NCBI GenBank assembly: GCA_964577435.1
Contig: CAZNZD010000052.1
Span: 1-11,661, forward strand
DNA: 11,661 nucleotides
Direction: 5' to 3'
Origin: MWDF01 sp964577435
GTDB taxonomy: Bacteria > Bacillota > DTU025 > MWDF01
The position numbers and the translations under genes were made by a program. Every line of letters begins with the position of its first letter. Position 1 is the stretch's first letter. Shown here one piece after another: positions 1 to 6,639 of this stretch. Below the pieces are notes generated by a model. The model did not search any database and had not been told where the DNA came from. It saw only the letters and a list, made by a program, of their open reading frames with translations.

Positions 1-1
1 G

Positions 2-148
2 CGAAGCTCGTGGCCATTCCTGTATCCCGACTTCTATGATAAAAGGGGCCCGGCGCAGGACAAGGGCCTTCATGAAAGCGACGGGGGCGGGGGAGGCGGC
101 GCGCAGGTCACAGTCCGCATGAATTTCCAGCCCATAAGGTGGAAATAG
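2..148 (+). CDS. Partial CDS: C-terminal end of an unidentified protein
   Basis: An open frame enters from the left edge and gives 48 residues before a TAG at 146-148. The codons fit the style of the neighbouring genes (mostly G/C third positions, AGG for Arg, ATA for Ile). The peptide is rich in aromatic and charged residues, has a run of six glycines at about residues 28-33, and ends in an alternating polar/hydrophobic stretch (AQVTVRMNF) that could be a beta strand, then PIRWK. I do not recognise the family. A second frame (bases 3-120) is also open over much of this stretch but has a less protein-like composition. The gene would run in the same direction as cmk, about 94 bases upstream. 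Seen: open frame and codon style. Inferred: that it is a real gene. Confidence 0.45.
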   Translation, partial: RSSWPFLYPDFYDKRGPAQDKGLHESDGGGGGGAQVTVRMNFQPIRWK

Positions 149-242
149 GGAAAAGGCAGGAGATTTTCGCGCTTACCTATGAAGGCGGGCGCCATATATG
201 TTAACTTAGTAGTTGTGTAATCTCTGATGCGAAGGTTGGAAG
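149..242 (+). promoter_or_regulatory. Upstream region of cmk with ribosome binding site; promoter unclear
   Basis: This AT-richer gap sits between the left-edge fragment and cmk. A GAAGG at 231-235 lies 7 bases before the cmk ATG and is a plausible ribosome binding site. TGTAAT at 216-221 could be a -10 element, but no convincing -35 stands about 17 bases upstream, so the promoter is only a candidate. The segment 194-205 (ATATATGTTAAC) resembles one in the last intergenic region of the window. No intrinsic terminator was found here. Confidence 0.3.
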
Positions 243-929
243 ATGCCTCTAGAAACCTCGATAGCAATAGACGGACCCGCGGGTTCAGGTAAAAGCACGA
301 TCGCCAAGATGCTTTCGTCAGCCACTGGCCTCCCTTATCTGAGCACGGGGGAGATGTACAGGGCTGTCGCTTTATGTGCACTAAGGGCTGGAGCAGACCT
401 TGCCATGGAAGCTGAAGTCCTTGCTTCGGCGGAATCCGGAAGTATCTCAGCGCAGCCTGACGGCAGTGGAGGATTCAGGATCCTTTGCGGCGACGAGGAT
501 GTCACCGGCCTGCTGCGATCGGTCGAGGTAAGCAGGGCATCGTCTTCGGTCGCAGTGCATGCGGGAGTAAGGTCCCTGATGGTTCGCCTCCAGAGGGCGA
601 TTGCAGAGAAGACAGACGTGATCATGGACGGACGGGACATCGGGACCGTGGTGCTAAGGGAATCGATCAACAAGGTCTACCTTGATGCAAGCCCTGAGGA
701 GAGGGCAAGGCGCAGGCTGGCTGACTTCAGCGGCACGGACCTTACTTTCCAGCAGGTATTAAGGGACATCCTTGAGAGGGACAAGAGGGACAGCACAAGG
801 GCGGTCGACCCTTTGAGACCCTCGCCGGATGCGCTGGTGCTTGACACGACCGGGATGAGCCCTGAAGCCGTAGCGACAGACATCCTGACCTACATTAAGC
901 GCGATTCTGGAGGTGGAGAGCTTGCTTAA
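243..929 (+). CDS. cmk: Cytidylate kinase (CMP/dCMP kinase)
   Basis: Cytosolic kinase that phosphorylates CMP and dCMP with ATP to give CDP and dCDP, recycling CMP released by phospholipid and RNA turnover. The 228 residues match the usual family length. The P-loop GPAGSGKST is at about residues 11-19. The CMP-binding segment STGEMYRA follows at 34-41, then the family motif DGRDIGTVV, and near the C-terminus an Arg-rich lid with STRAVDPLRPSPDALVLDTT. In the CMP-binding segment most bacterial enzymes have Asp-(Thr/Ser)-Gly-Ala; here it is Ser-Thr-Gly-Glu, a mild variant, with Arg40 kept. ATG at 243 is chosen because GAAGG lies 7 bases upstream and the protein begins right before the first beta strand. 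The stop falls inside the start region of plsC, so the two are translationally coupled. The cmk-plsC-ispH/rpsA order is common in Clostridia. Confidence 0.95.
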   Translation: MPLETSIAIDGPAGSGKSTIAKMLSSATGLPYLSTGEMYRAVALCALRAGADLAMEAEVLASAESGSISAQPDGSGGFRILCGDEDVTGLLRSVEVSRASSSVAVHAGVRSLMVRLQRAIAEKTDVIMDGRDIGTVVLRESINKVYLDASPEERARRRLADFSGTDLTFQQVLRDILERDKRDSTRAVDPLRPSPDALVLDTTGMSPEAVATDILTYIKRDSGGGELA

Positions 930-1548
930 CCGGCCTCTTGCTTTCCTGATATGGGCATACATTAAGATATTCCACAGGTTCAGGTGCTACGGGGCAGGGA
1001 AGGTCCCAAGGAAGGGGCCTGTCATAGTAGTCGCAAACCACGGAAGCTTCATCGACCCAGGCCTTATAGCGTTCAACGTGAAGAGGCCGCTTTTCTATAT
1101 GGCCAAAGCCGAGCTCTTCAAGAATCCGGTGCTCGCCTTCCTGCTGGGGACGATCAACACCTTCCCTGTGAAAAGGACCGGTGCCGACCGGGTGGCGATG
1201 AACCACTCGATGAAGATCTTAAGCGAGGGCAAGGGGCTCTGCCTGTTCCCCGAGGGCACAAGGACCCTTGACGGCAAGCTCGGCGAGTTCAAGTCCGGCG
1301 CGGCATACCTTGCGCTTGTGACGGGCGCCACCATAGTGCCTGTAGCCCTTTTCGGGACATATAAGGCTTACAGGAAGGGAAGCAAGAGCATCCGTTTCGT
1401 GCCCTTCAAGTCGATCTTCGCGGATCCGATATACGTCGAGAAGGTGGACTCACACGACATAGATGCGATAAGGACGGGCTCTACGAAGCTTACAGACAGG
1501 ATCAAGAGCACTATCCAGTCATTGCTGGATGAGCATGAGGAGGATTAG
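922..1548 (+). CDS. plsC: 1-acyl-sn-glycerol-3-phosphate acyltransferase (PlsC family)
   Basis: Membrane-associated enzyme that adds the second acyl chain to lysophosphatidic acid, giving phosphatidic acid; it acts after PlsY, which is encoded in the same window. The acyltransferase NHx4D motif is seen as NHGSFID about 40 residues in, followed by the FPEGTR phosphate-binding motif at about residue 110, a downstream GxxxSG-like stretch (GEFKSGAAYLA) and motif IV (IVPVALFGT). A short hydrophobic helix (AFLIWAYIKIF) opens the protein and probably binds the membrane. Start: a GTG at 913 would overlap its own GGAGG, while TTG at 922 lies 8 bases after GGAGG (909-913), so TTG is preferred, giving about 208 residues. 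The gene overlaps the cmk 3' end and its TAG directly abuts the next ATG. The family is certain; exact acyl donor and acceptor are inferred. Confidence 0.92.
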   Translation: MLNRPLAFLIWAYIKIFHRFRCYGAGKVPRKGPVIVVANHGSFIDPGLIAFNVKRPLFYMAKAELFKNPVLAFLLGTINTFPVKRTGADRVAMNHSMKILSEGKGLCLFPEGTRTLDGKLGEFKSGAAYLALVTGATIVPVALFGTYKAYRKGSKSIRFVPFKSIFADPIYVEKVDSHDIDAIRTGSTKLTDRIKSTIQSLLDEHEED

Positions 1549-2196
1549 ATGAAGCTTTTCATCGACACGGCCAACATCGAAGAGATCGCCGCCCTCGACA
1601 GGATGGGGATTATCTCCGGAGTGACCACCAACCCCACCCTCATAGCCCGCGAAGGGCATGACCCTGATACGATGGCAATCAGGATCGCAAGCCTGGTAGC
1701 AGGCCCAGTAAGCTACGAAGCTGTCTCGGACGATGCCGACGGGATTGTGGCCGAGGGCCTCAAGATAGCGGCGATGGCTCCGAACATGGTAGTGAAGGTC
1801 CCCCTGACCGAGCAGGGCCTTGAGGCGATAAGGCGCCTGTCGCTATATGGGGTGAAGACCAACGCGACTTTGATCTTCAACGAGAATCAGGCTCTGCTGG
1901 CGGCAAGAGCAGGCGCTACATATGTCAGCCTCTTCATCGGCAGGCTTGTGGACAACGGCTTCGACGCTATCGGCATAACGAGGAACACCCGCACGATACT
2001 TGACATGAACGACCTTGAGGCAGAGATAATCGCGGCTTCCATAAGAAACACAGACCAGGTGACGCAGTGCGCCCTGGCAGGGGCCCATATCGCCACAATT
2101 CCCTATAAGGTGCTGTGCGACATGGTGAAGCATCCGCTGACCGACGCCGGCATCCAGAGGTTCAAGGACGACTGGAAGAAGGTCTTCGGGAAGTAG
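1549..2196 (+). CDS. tal: Small transaldolase (TalC/MipB/FSA-like family)
   Basis: Cytosolic class I aldolase-fold enzyme of the pentose phosphate pathway. It moves a dihydroxyacetone unit from fructose 6-phosphate or sedoheptulose 7-phosphate to an aldose phosphate. The 215 residues match the short FSA/TalC subfamily. FIDTANIEEI at the N-terminus, GVTTNPTLI at 24-32, and the Schiff-base lysine in VVKVPLT (Lys83) are all present. Two positions that separate activities point to true transaldolase: Glu57 (Gln in E. coli fructose-6-phosphate aldolase FsaA) and Phe129 (Tyr in FsaA). ATG at 1549 follows the plsC stop directly, with GAGGAGG at 1537-1543 five bases upstream. The TAG overlaps the next gene's GTG by one base. 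Position in a cmk-plsC-ispH operon suggests general housekeeping expression. Family certain; transaldolase over aldolase is inferred from those two residues. Confidence 0.93.
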   Translation: MKLFIDTANIEEIAALDRMGIISGVTTNPTLIAREGHDPDTMAIRIASLVAGPVSYEAVSDDADGIVAEGLKIAAMAPNMVVKVPLTEQGLEAIRRLSLYGVKTNATLIFNENQALLAARAGATYVSLFIGRLVDNGFDAIGITRNTRTILDMNDLEAEIIAASIRNTDQVTQCALAGAHIATIPYKVLCDMVKHPLTDAGIQRFKDDWKKVFGK

Positions 2197-4244
2197 TGGA
2201 AGTAATTGTTGCGCGGACCGCGGGTTTCTGCGGCGGAGTCAGGCGGGCGGTCGAGATGGCTAGGAAAGCGGCGGCCGAGGCAATATCGGCCGATGGCGGA
2301 CGCTGCGCCACCATTGGGCCGCTCATCCACAATGACGACATGATTGCCCGGCTCGAGGCCGAAGGGGTGCGGGCTGTCGGTTCGATAGAGGAAGCCTCCT
2401 CCGGCACGGTTATAATACCCTCTCACGGCTCTACGGCTGAAGTTTATAAGAGGGCTTCGGAGCTAGGATTGAGGGTTGTGGACGCAACCTGCCCATTCGT
2501 ATCCAGGCTGAGACAGGAGGCCATCTCCTTCGACTCCGGAGGCGGAAGGGTAGTCCTCGTCGGAGACCCGGACCACCCCGAAGTCAGGTCGGTCGCATCG
2601 TATCTGCACGCCCCCGTGGTATCGCAAGACCCAGTCGAGATCGTGGAAGCGATGAGAAGAGACCCGGACAGGAAGTACCTTGTGCTTTCACAGACCACTG
2701 CCATACCGAAGAGGTTCGCTGAGGTAATCGGAGAGATGCGCGCCGCGGGGCTTAACCCGTCGGTGGTCGAGACAATATGCACAGCTACGGCAACCAGGCA
2801 GGCTGAGGCAGCAAAGATAGCCTCTGACGCAGACGCCGTCATAGTGCTCGGCGGCATGAGAAGCGCAAACACGAACAGGCTCGAGCAGATCGCCAGGGAA
2901 TCCGGCAAGCCCGTATACAGGGCAGCGAACCTGCAAGGGCTTGACGTCGCGGCAATCAAAGCGTCTGGTTACGGAAGAATCGGAATCACAGCGGGCGCGT
3001 CGACGCCAAACAGCATAATCGAGGAGGTTTACAAGGCAATGATCGAAAAAGGCGAAGAGAAGGAGCTGACAATGGCGGAGCTAGAGAAGCTCTATCCCGA
3101 GAAGAAGGAAGAAGTGCGCGAGGCACCCAGAAAGAGCGAGCTGCAGATAGTCAAGGGCAGGGTAACTCTTGTCACCGAGGAAGAGGTGCTTGCGGACGTA
3201 GGGCAGGGCTCTGACGTTCACATACTGAAGAACCAGCTCACTTTCTCCAAGTCCGTCTCCCCTGCGAAGATGTTCAAGGAGGGAGACGAGATCGCAGTCG
3301 CACTGGAGGAGTTCGATTCCTCCAAGGACGTGCAGTATGCCTCCAAGGTGAAAGCCGATGAGGTGCTCGCATGGCAGATGGCCAAGGATGCATTCGAAGC
3401 AGGAACGCCCATTGAGGGAATCATCGTCGAGGCAGTGAAGGGCGGCGTAGTAGTAGACGCCGGCATAAGGGGTTTCATGCCCGCCTCCCAGATAGGAAGC
3501 AGGAGCGAGGACCTCTCCGTTCTAATCGGCACCAAGGTCAAGGCCAAGGTGATAGAGCTGGAGGAGTCGAGGAAGGGCGCAGTCCTCTCGCAGAGGGCCC
3601 TTCACGATGAGCAGAATGCGAAGCTAAGGCAGGAGAACATCGACAAGGTGCAGCCAGGTTCGGTGTTCGAGGGCAAGGTAAGGAAGATAATGCCGTTCGG
3701 CGCCTTTGTAAGCGTGCTTCCGGGAATCGACGGCCTGGTGCATGTCTCGGAGATTTCATGGCAGAGGGTCGAAAACCCCTCCGACGTGCTGTCCGAGGGC
3801 ATGGCCGTCAAGGTTAAGGTGCTAAGTGTGGACACCGCCACGAGGAAAATATCGCTCAGCATGAAACAGCTCGAGGAGAAGCCTCGTTCTACTTCTGTGA
3901 GGCCCGATCTAACCGAAGGGGAAGTCTACAAGGGCACAGTCGTAAAGCTGACAGGGTTCGGAGCATTCGTCAAGCTAGACAACGGCGCCGAGGGACTAGT
4001 GCACGTATCTCAGATATCCGACAAGAGGATACAGTCGCCTGACGAAGTCCTGGCGGTAGGCCAGGAAGTGAAGGTCAAGGTCTTGTCCGTGGACCCCGAG
4101 AAGAACAGGATAAGCCTTTCAATAAGAGATGCCGAGCTCAAGGAGCAGAGGGACCAGTTCGAAGGCTATATGAAGTCGGCTGGTGAGGACTTCACCATAA
4201 CGATCGCCGACAGGATAAGGCTCAAGGGCGATAAAAAGCGCTAG
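2196..4244 (+). CDS. ispH-rpsA: Fused IspH (HMBPP reductase) - ribosomal protein S1 with four S1 domains
   Basis: Fusion of the last enzyme of the MEP isoprenoid pathway with an S1-type RNA-binding protein; 682 residues from GTG 2196. Residues 1-285 are IspH, which reduces (E)-4-hydroxy-3-methylbut-2-enyl diphosphate to IPP and DMAPP with a 4Fe-4S cluster. The cluster cysteines are Cys12 (GFCGG), Cys99 (DATCP) and Cys195 (ETICTAT). The active-site His45, His77, His127, Glu129 (HPEV) and Thr167 (SQTT) are present. The pyrophosphate-binding Ser-Ser-Asn appears as Ser223-Ala224-Asn225. After a charged linker (286-315) come four S1 OB-folds at about 316-388, 404-468, 488-557 and 575-645. The first is degenerate; the last two carry the classic FGAFV...GLVHVS pattern. 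An in-frame ATG at 2115 lies inside the transaldolase gene and adds 27 basic, non-conserved residues, so the GTG overlapping the tal stop is preferred. NCBI names such fusions as bifunctional proteins in Clostridia, so the architecture is known. It likely ends the cmk operon. Confidence 0.95.
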   Translation: MEVIVARTAGFCGGVRRAVEMARKAAAEAISADGGRCATIGPLIHNDDMIARLEAEGVRAVGSIEEASSGTVIIPSHGSTAEVYKRASELGLRVVDATCPFVSRLRQEAISFDSGGGRVVLVGDPDHPEVRSVASYLHAPVVSQDPVEIVEAMRRDPDRKYLVLSQTTAIPKRFAEVIGEMRAAGLNPSVVETICTATATRQAEAAKIASDADAVIVLGGMRSANTNRLEQIARESGKPVYRAANLQGLDVAAIKASGYGRIGITAGASTPNSIIEEVYKAMIEKGEEKELTMAELEKLYPEKKEEVREAPRKSELQIVKGRVTLVTEEEVLADVGQGSDVHILKNQLTFSKSVSPAKMFKEGDEIAVALEEFDSSKDVQYASKVKADEVLAWQMAKDAFEAGTPIEGIIVEAVKGGVVVDAGIRGFMPASQIGSRSEDLSVLIGTKVKAKVIELEESRKGAVLSQRALHDEQNAKLRQENIDKVQPGSVFEGKVRKIMPFGAFVSVLPGIDGLVHVSEISWQRVENPSDVLSEGMAVKVKVLSVDTATRKISLSMKQLEEKPRSTSVRPDLTEGEVYKGTVVKLTGFGAFVKLDNGAEGLVHVSQISDKRIQSPDEVLAVGQEVKVKVLSVDPEKNRISLSIRDAELKEQRDQFEGYMKSAGEDFTITIADRIRLKGDKKR

Positions 4245-4320
4245 AACTGTATTTTAAGGCGCGGATGTTGTATAATTTTTATGTTTATCCGATACCGCAA
4301 TGGATGAAAGGGGCACAACC
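4245..4320 (+). promoter_or_regulatory. Promoter and ribosome binding site of the parvulin gene
   Basis: A perfect -10 hexamer TATAAT is at 4271-4276, in a short AT-rich stretch after the ispH-rpsA stop. The -35 position (about 4247-4253) reads CTGTATT and is far from TTGACA, so the promoter rests mainly on its -10. Transcription would start near 4283, giving a leader of about 38 bases. GAAAGGGG at 4306-4313 lies 7 bases before ATG 4321 and decides that start over the ATG at 4300. No hairpin terminator was seen after ispH-rpsA, so readthrough is also likely. Confidence 0.5.
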
Positions 4321-5223
4321 ATGGACAAGAGCGCAAAGAAGTCGTACATCATTCTGGCTGCTGTAGTAGCAGTAGTGGTTCTGGCGGCGGCCGCATGGAT
4401 AATCTTCAACAGGGCTACTGCGATAGCCATAGTGAATGGCGAGAGGATAACCAGGAAGGACTTCCTTGAGAAGCTGGAGAGCCAGGCCGGCATGGCGGTG
4501 CTCTCTGAGATGATAAACAACTCCCTGGTGGCGCAGGAGGCGAAGAAGGCAGGAGTCGAGGTCACGCAGGAGAGAGTCGACGAGGAGCTTGCCAAGATCA
4601 AGCAGAACCTGGGCGACCAGTTCGAGTACACCCTAAGCATGTACGGGATGACTGAGGAGAGCCTCAGGACAACTCTGTACCAGAACCTCCTGGCCTATGA
4701 GATCTCCACGAAGGACATCGTAGTCACAGACGAGCAGATCGCCACCGACTACGAAACCAACAAGGATTACTACCTAGAGCCTGCACAGATAAAGGCGAGC
4801 CATATACTCGTCCGCACCAAGGAAGAGGCTCAGGCAGTGCTTGACGAGCTGAAGAAGGGCGCCGATTTCGTAGAGCTGGCCAAGGCCAGGTCAATCGACA
4901 CAGGCACCGCTGAGAACGGCGGAGACCTCGGCTACTTCGGTTCCGGCCAGATGGTGGAAGTGTTCGAGAAGGCGGCCTTCGCGCTGGCCCCCGGGCAGCT
5001 TTCCGGCATAGTCGAGTCCGAGTATGGCTTCCATGTGATACTCTGCGTGGATAAGAAGGCGGAGTTCATGCCTACTCTTGAGCAAGCCCGCGAAAAGGTT
5101 ATCGAGAAGATCAAGGGCGAGCAGGCCAAGAACATAGATACCCTGCTTCTTGAGATCAAGGACGCCTCCACAGTTACGGTGACCGACAGCAAGTACGAGT
5201 CGCTCTCCGTTTCCAATCAGTAG
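4321..5223 (+). CDS. Membrane-anchored parvulin-type peptidyl-prolyl isomerase (SurA/PrsA-like)
   Basis: Extracytoplasmic foldase/chaperone that isomerises prolyl bonds of exported proteins; 300 residues. Residues 8-29 form one long hydrophobic helix (ILAAVVAVVVLAAAAWIIF) after a short basic N-terminus, so the protein is anchored with its body outside. There is no lipobox cysteine, unlike Bacillus PrsA, which is a lipoprotein. Residues about 35-155 are a helical SurA-N-like chaperone region. A rotamase (parvulin) domain follows at about 157-243, with ASHILVRTKEEA, the GGDLGYFGSGQMV loop, FEKAAFAL and ESEYGFHVILC. About 55 more residues follow. ATG 4321 is chosen for its GAAAGGGG seven bases upstream; an earlier ATG at 4300 adds only seven residues and has no good ribosome binding site. 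The gene has its own promoter-like -10 and is followed by a strong intrinsic terminator, so it may be a single-gene unit. Ortholog-level naming as prsA is not certain. Confidence 0.9.
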   Translation: MDKSAKKSYIILAAVVAVVVLAAAAWIIFNRATAIAIVNGERITRKDFLEKLESQAGMAVLSEMINNSLVAQEAKKAGVEVTQERVDEELAKIKQNLGDQFEYTLSMYGMTEESLRTTLYQNLLAYEISTKDIVVTDEQIATDYETNKDYYLEPAQIKASHILVRTKEEAQAVLDELKKGADFVELAKARSIDTGTAENGGDLGYFGSGQMVEVFEKAAFALAPGQLSGIVESEYGFHVILCVDKKAEFMPTLEQAREKVIEKIKGEQAKNIDTLLLEIKDASTVTVTDSKYESLSVSNQ

Positions 5224-5231
5224 CAGGCGCC

Positions 5232-5263
5232 AAAGCTTGCGGAGAAAGGCTCGCAAGGGCTTT
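5232..5263 (+). promoter_or_regulatory. Alternative hairpin overlapping the terminator (possible antiterminator)
   Basis: AAAGCTTGCG at 5232-5241 can pair with 5252-5256 (CGCAA) and 5259-5263 (GCTTT) with a 2-base bulge, around a 10-base loop. It shares bases 5239-5241 and 5259-5263 with the terminator stem, so the two folds exclude each other. The complementarity is directly visible; the switching role is inference. It could equally be a chance product of the loop sequence. Confidence 0.35.
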
Positions 5264-5275
5264 TCTCCGCTTTTT
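5239..5275 (+). terminator. Rho-independent terminator after the parvulin gene
   Basis: A 12-bp stem pairs 5239-5250 (GCGGAGAAAGGC) with 5259-5270, including one G-U pair, around an 8-base loop (5251-5258), and is followed by TTTTTC at 5271-5276. This is a textbook intrinsic terminator 16 bases after the parvulin stop. It ends only about 20 bases before the next GTG, so it also lies in the leader of the next operon. Confidence 0.88.
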
Positions 5276-5295
5276 CATTAAGGAGAGCTGGAGTT

Positions 5296-6639
5296 GTGAG
5301 GCAGATACAGGCAAAAGTGAAGCGGGTCGCGCAAGGAAGCGCCGCAGACAGGGCCGGCCTTAAGGAAGGCGATGTCATAGATGGCGTGGACGGCTACGGC
5401 ATGCTCGACATAATCGACTGGAGGGCGCTCACCTCGGATTACGCGTTCAGCCTGCAGGTGACAAGAGACGGGGAGGAGATTGAGCTCTCGGTTGAAAGGC
5501 AGGACGGCTCGGAGCTGGGAGTCGAATTCGAGGACATCCTGTTCGACGGCATACGCGAATGCGCCAACAAGTGCGTGTTCTGTTTCGTAGACCAGCTGCC
5601 GGAGGGCGCCAGGGACACCTTGTGCATCAAGGATGACGACTACAGGCTGTCGTTCCTGCAAGGCAACTTCGTGACGCTGACCAATTGCGCCCAGAGGAGC
5701 CTGGACAGAATCGTCGAGTACCGGCTGTCCCCGCTGTACGTATCGGTGCACGCGACCGACCCCGATGTAAGAAACCATCTGCTGGGCAGGAGGAAGACAA
5801 GGCCAATAATGGAGGTGCTCGGCTATCTTGCAGCAAACGGGATCGAGCTGCATACCCAGATTGTTGTGGTGCCGGGCCTTAATGACGGGGCTGTGCTTGA
5901 GCGTAGCCTATCGGACCTTTCCGGCCTCTACCCCTCTGTCCTCTCCATAGGGGTAGTCCCTGTGGGGCTTACGAGGCACAGGCGCCACGACGACAGGCTG
6001 AGACCCGCAACTGAGGCTGAGGCTGTCGAGACTGTGAGGCTTGTCGAGGCGGCGCAGAACCGCTTCCTTGCTGATCTGGGGACGAGGCTTGCCTGGGCGG
6101 CCGACGAGTATTACATAAGGGCTGGGATGCCCTTTCCGGACGGATCGGCCTATGAAGGGTACGTGCAGCTTGAAAACGGCATCGGGCTAGCCAGTTCGCT
6201 CTACGGGGACTTCGATGAGGAGTTGGGGCGCAGGAGATGGCTCAGGGACAGGCAATCGCCCTCTGACGTAATCATCACCGGTATGGACGGCAGAGAGGTC
6301 CTAAGGCCCCTTCTCGAAAGGCTGGAGGGCATATATGGCGTGGGACCCGAGCTGGTCGCGGTCCCCAACTCGTTCTTCGGGCAGACCGTGACTGTCACCG
6401 GCCTTCTAGTCGGCGAGGACATTATACGTACGATAAAGGCCTCAGGGAGGACTTCAGAGGACACTAGAAGGATAATACTGCCTGACATCTGCCTAAGAAG
6501 GGGAGATGCGGTGCTTTTGGACGGGACTGAGCCCCGCGATATAGAAAGAAGGACCGGCATTAGGCTTGAAGTGGTCGGTACTGGGGCTGAAGGCCTCATT
6601 AACGCCGCGGGCCTCGTGCCGGAGGGTGGAAAAACATGA
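5296..6639 (+). CDS. PDZ - radical SAM - DUF512 family protein, function unknown
   Basis: A 447-residue protein of the DUF512/TIGR03279 family, named only as a putative Fe-S oxidoreductase. Residues 1-65 form a PDZ-like domain (GSAADRAGLKEGDVIDGVDG). The radical SAM cluster motif CxxxCxxC is at Cys89, Cys93 and Cys96 (ECANKCVFCFVDQLP), which would bind a 4Fe-4S cluster and S-adenosylmethionine. A TIM-barrel region with FVTLTN, YVSVHATDP and QIVVVPGLNDG follows, then the DUF512 C-terminal half to the end. No substrate is established. GTG at 5296 is chosen because AAGGAG (5280-5285) lies 10 bases upstream and the PDZ-like domain begins at once. The stop overlaps the der start as ATGA, so the two are translationally coupled. 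Pairing with der is common in Gram-positive anaerobes, suggesting a role near ribosome or membrane biogenesis, but this is inference. Confidence 0.92.
   Translation: MRQIQAKVKRVAQGSAADRAGLKEGDVIDGVDGYGMLDIIDWRALTSDYAFSLQVTRDGEEIELSVERQDGSELGVEFEDILFDGIRECANKCVFCFVDQLPEGARDTLCIKDDDYRLSFLQGNFVTLTNCAQRSLDRIVEYRLSPLYVSVHATDPDVRNHLLGRRKTRPIMEVLGYLAANGIELHTQIVVVPGLNDGAVLERSLSDLSGLYPSVLSIGVVPVGLTRHRRHDDRLRPATEAEAVETVRLVEAAQNRFLADLGTRLAWAADEYYIRAGMPFPDGSAYEGYVQLENGIGLASSLYGDFDEELGRRRWLRDRQSPSDVIITGMDGREVLRPLLERLEGIYGVGPELVAVPNSFFGQTVTVTGLLVGEDIIRTIKASGRTSEDTRRIILPDICLRRGDAVLLDGTEPRDIERRTGIRLEVVGTGAEGLINAAGLVPEGGKT

Noticed and set aside
70..381. Open frame of 103 codons on the - strand overlapping the cmk start
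   Set aside because: It overlaps the well-supported cmk gene, ends up coding a Pro run opposite the glycine codons, and shows no family features; it is a shadow frame.
2115..2195. In-frame upstream ATG that would lengthen IspH by 27 residues
   Set aside because: It lies inside the transaldolase gene, adds Arg/Glu-rich non-conserved residues, and IspH proteins normally start a few residues before the GFC motif, as GTG 2196 gives.
2444..2959. Long - strand open frame of 171 codons within ispH-rpsA
   Set aside because: It is fully contained in a conserved gene on the other strand; Ser/Ala/Thr-rich composition is typical of antisense shadows in GC-rich DNA.
3650..4140. Internal repeat in the 3' part of ispH-rpsA
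   Set aside because: The similarity reflects the tandem S1 domains at the protein level, not a DNA repeat or mobile element.
5278..5853. Long - strand open frame of 191 codons opposite the DUF512 gene
   Set aside because: The + strand holds the radical SAM cysteine motif and PDZ-like domain in the same region; the antisense product has no recognisable features.
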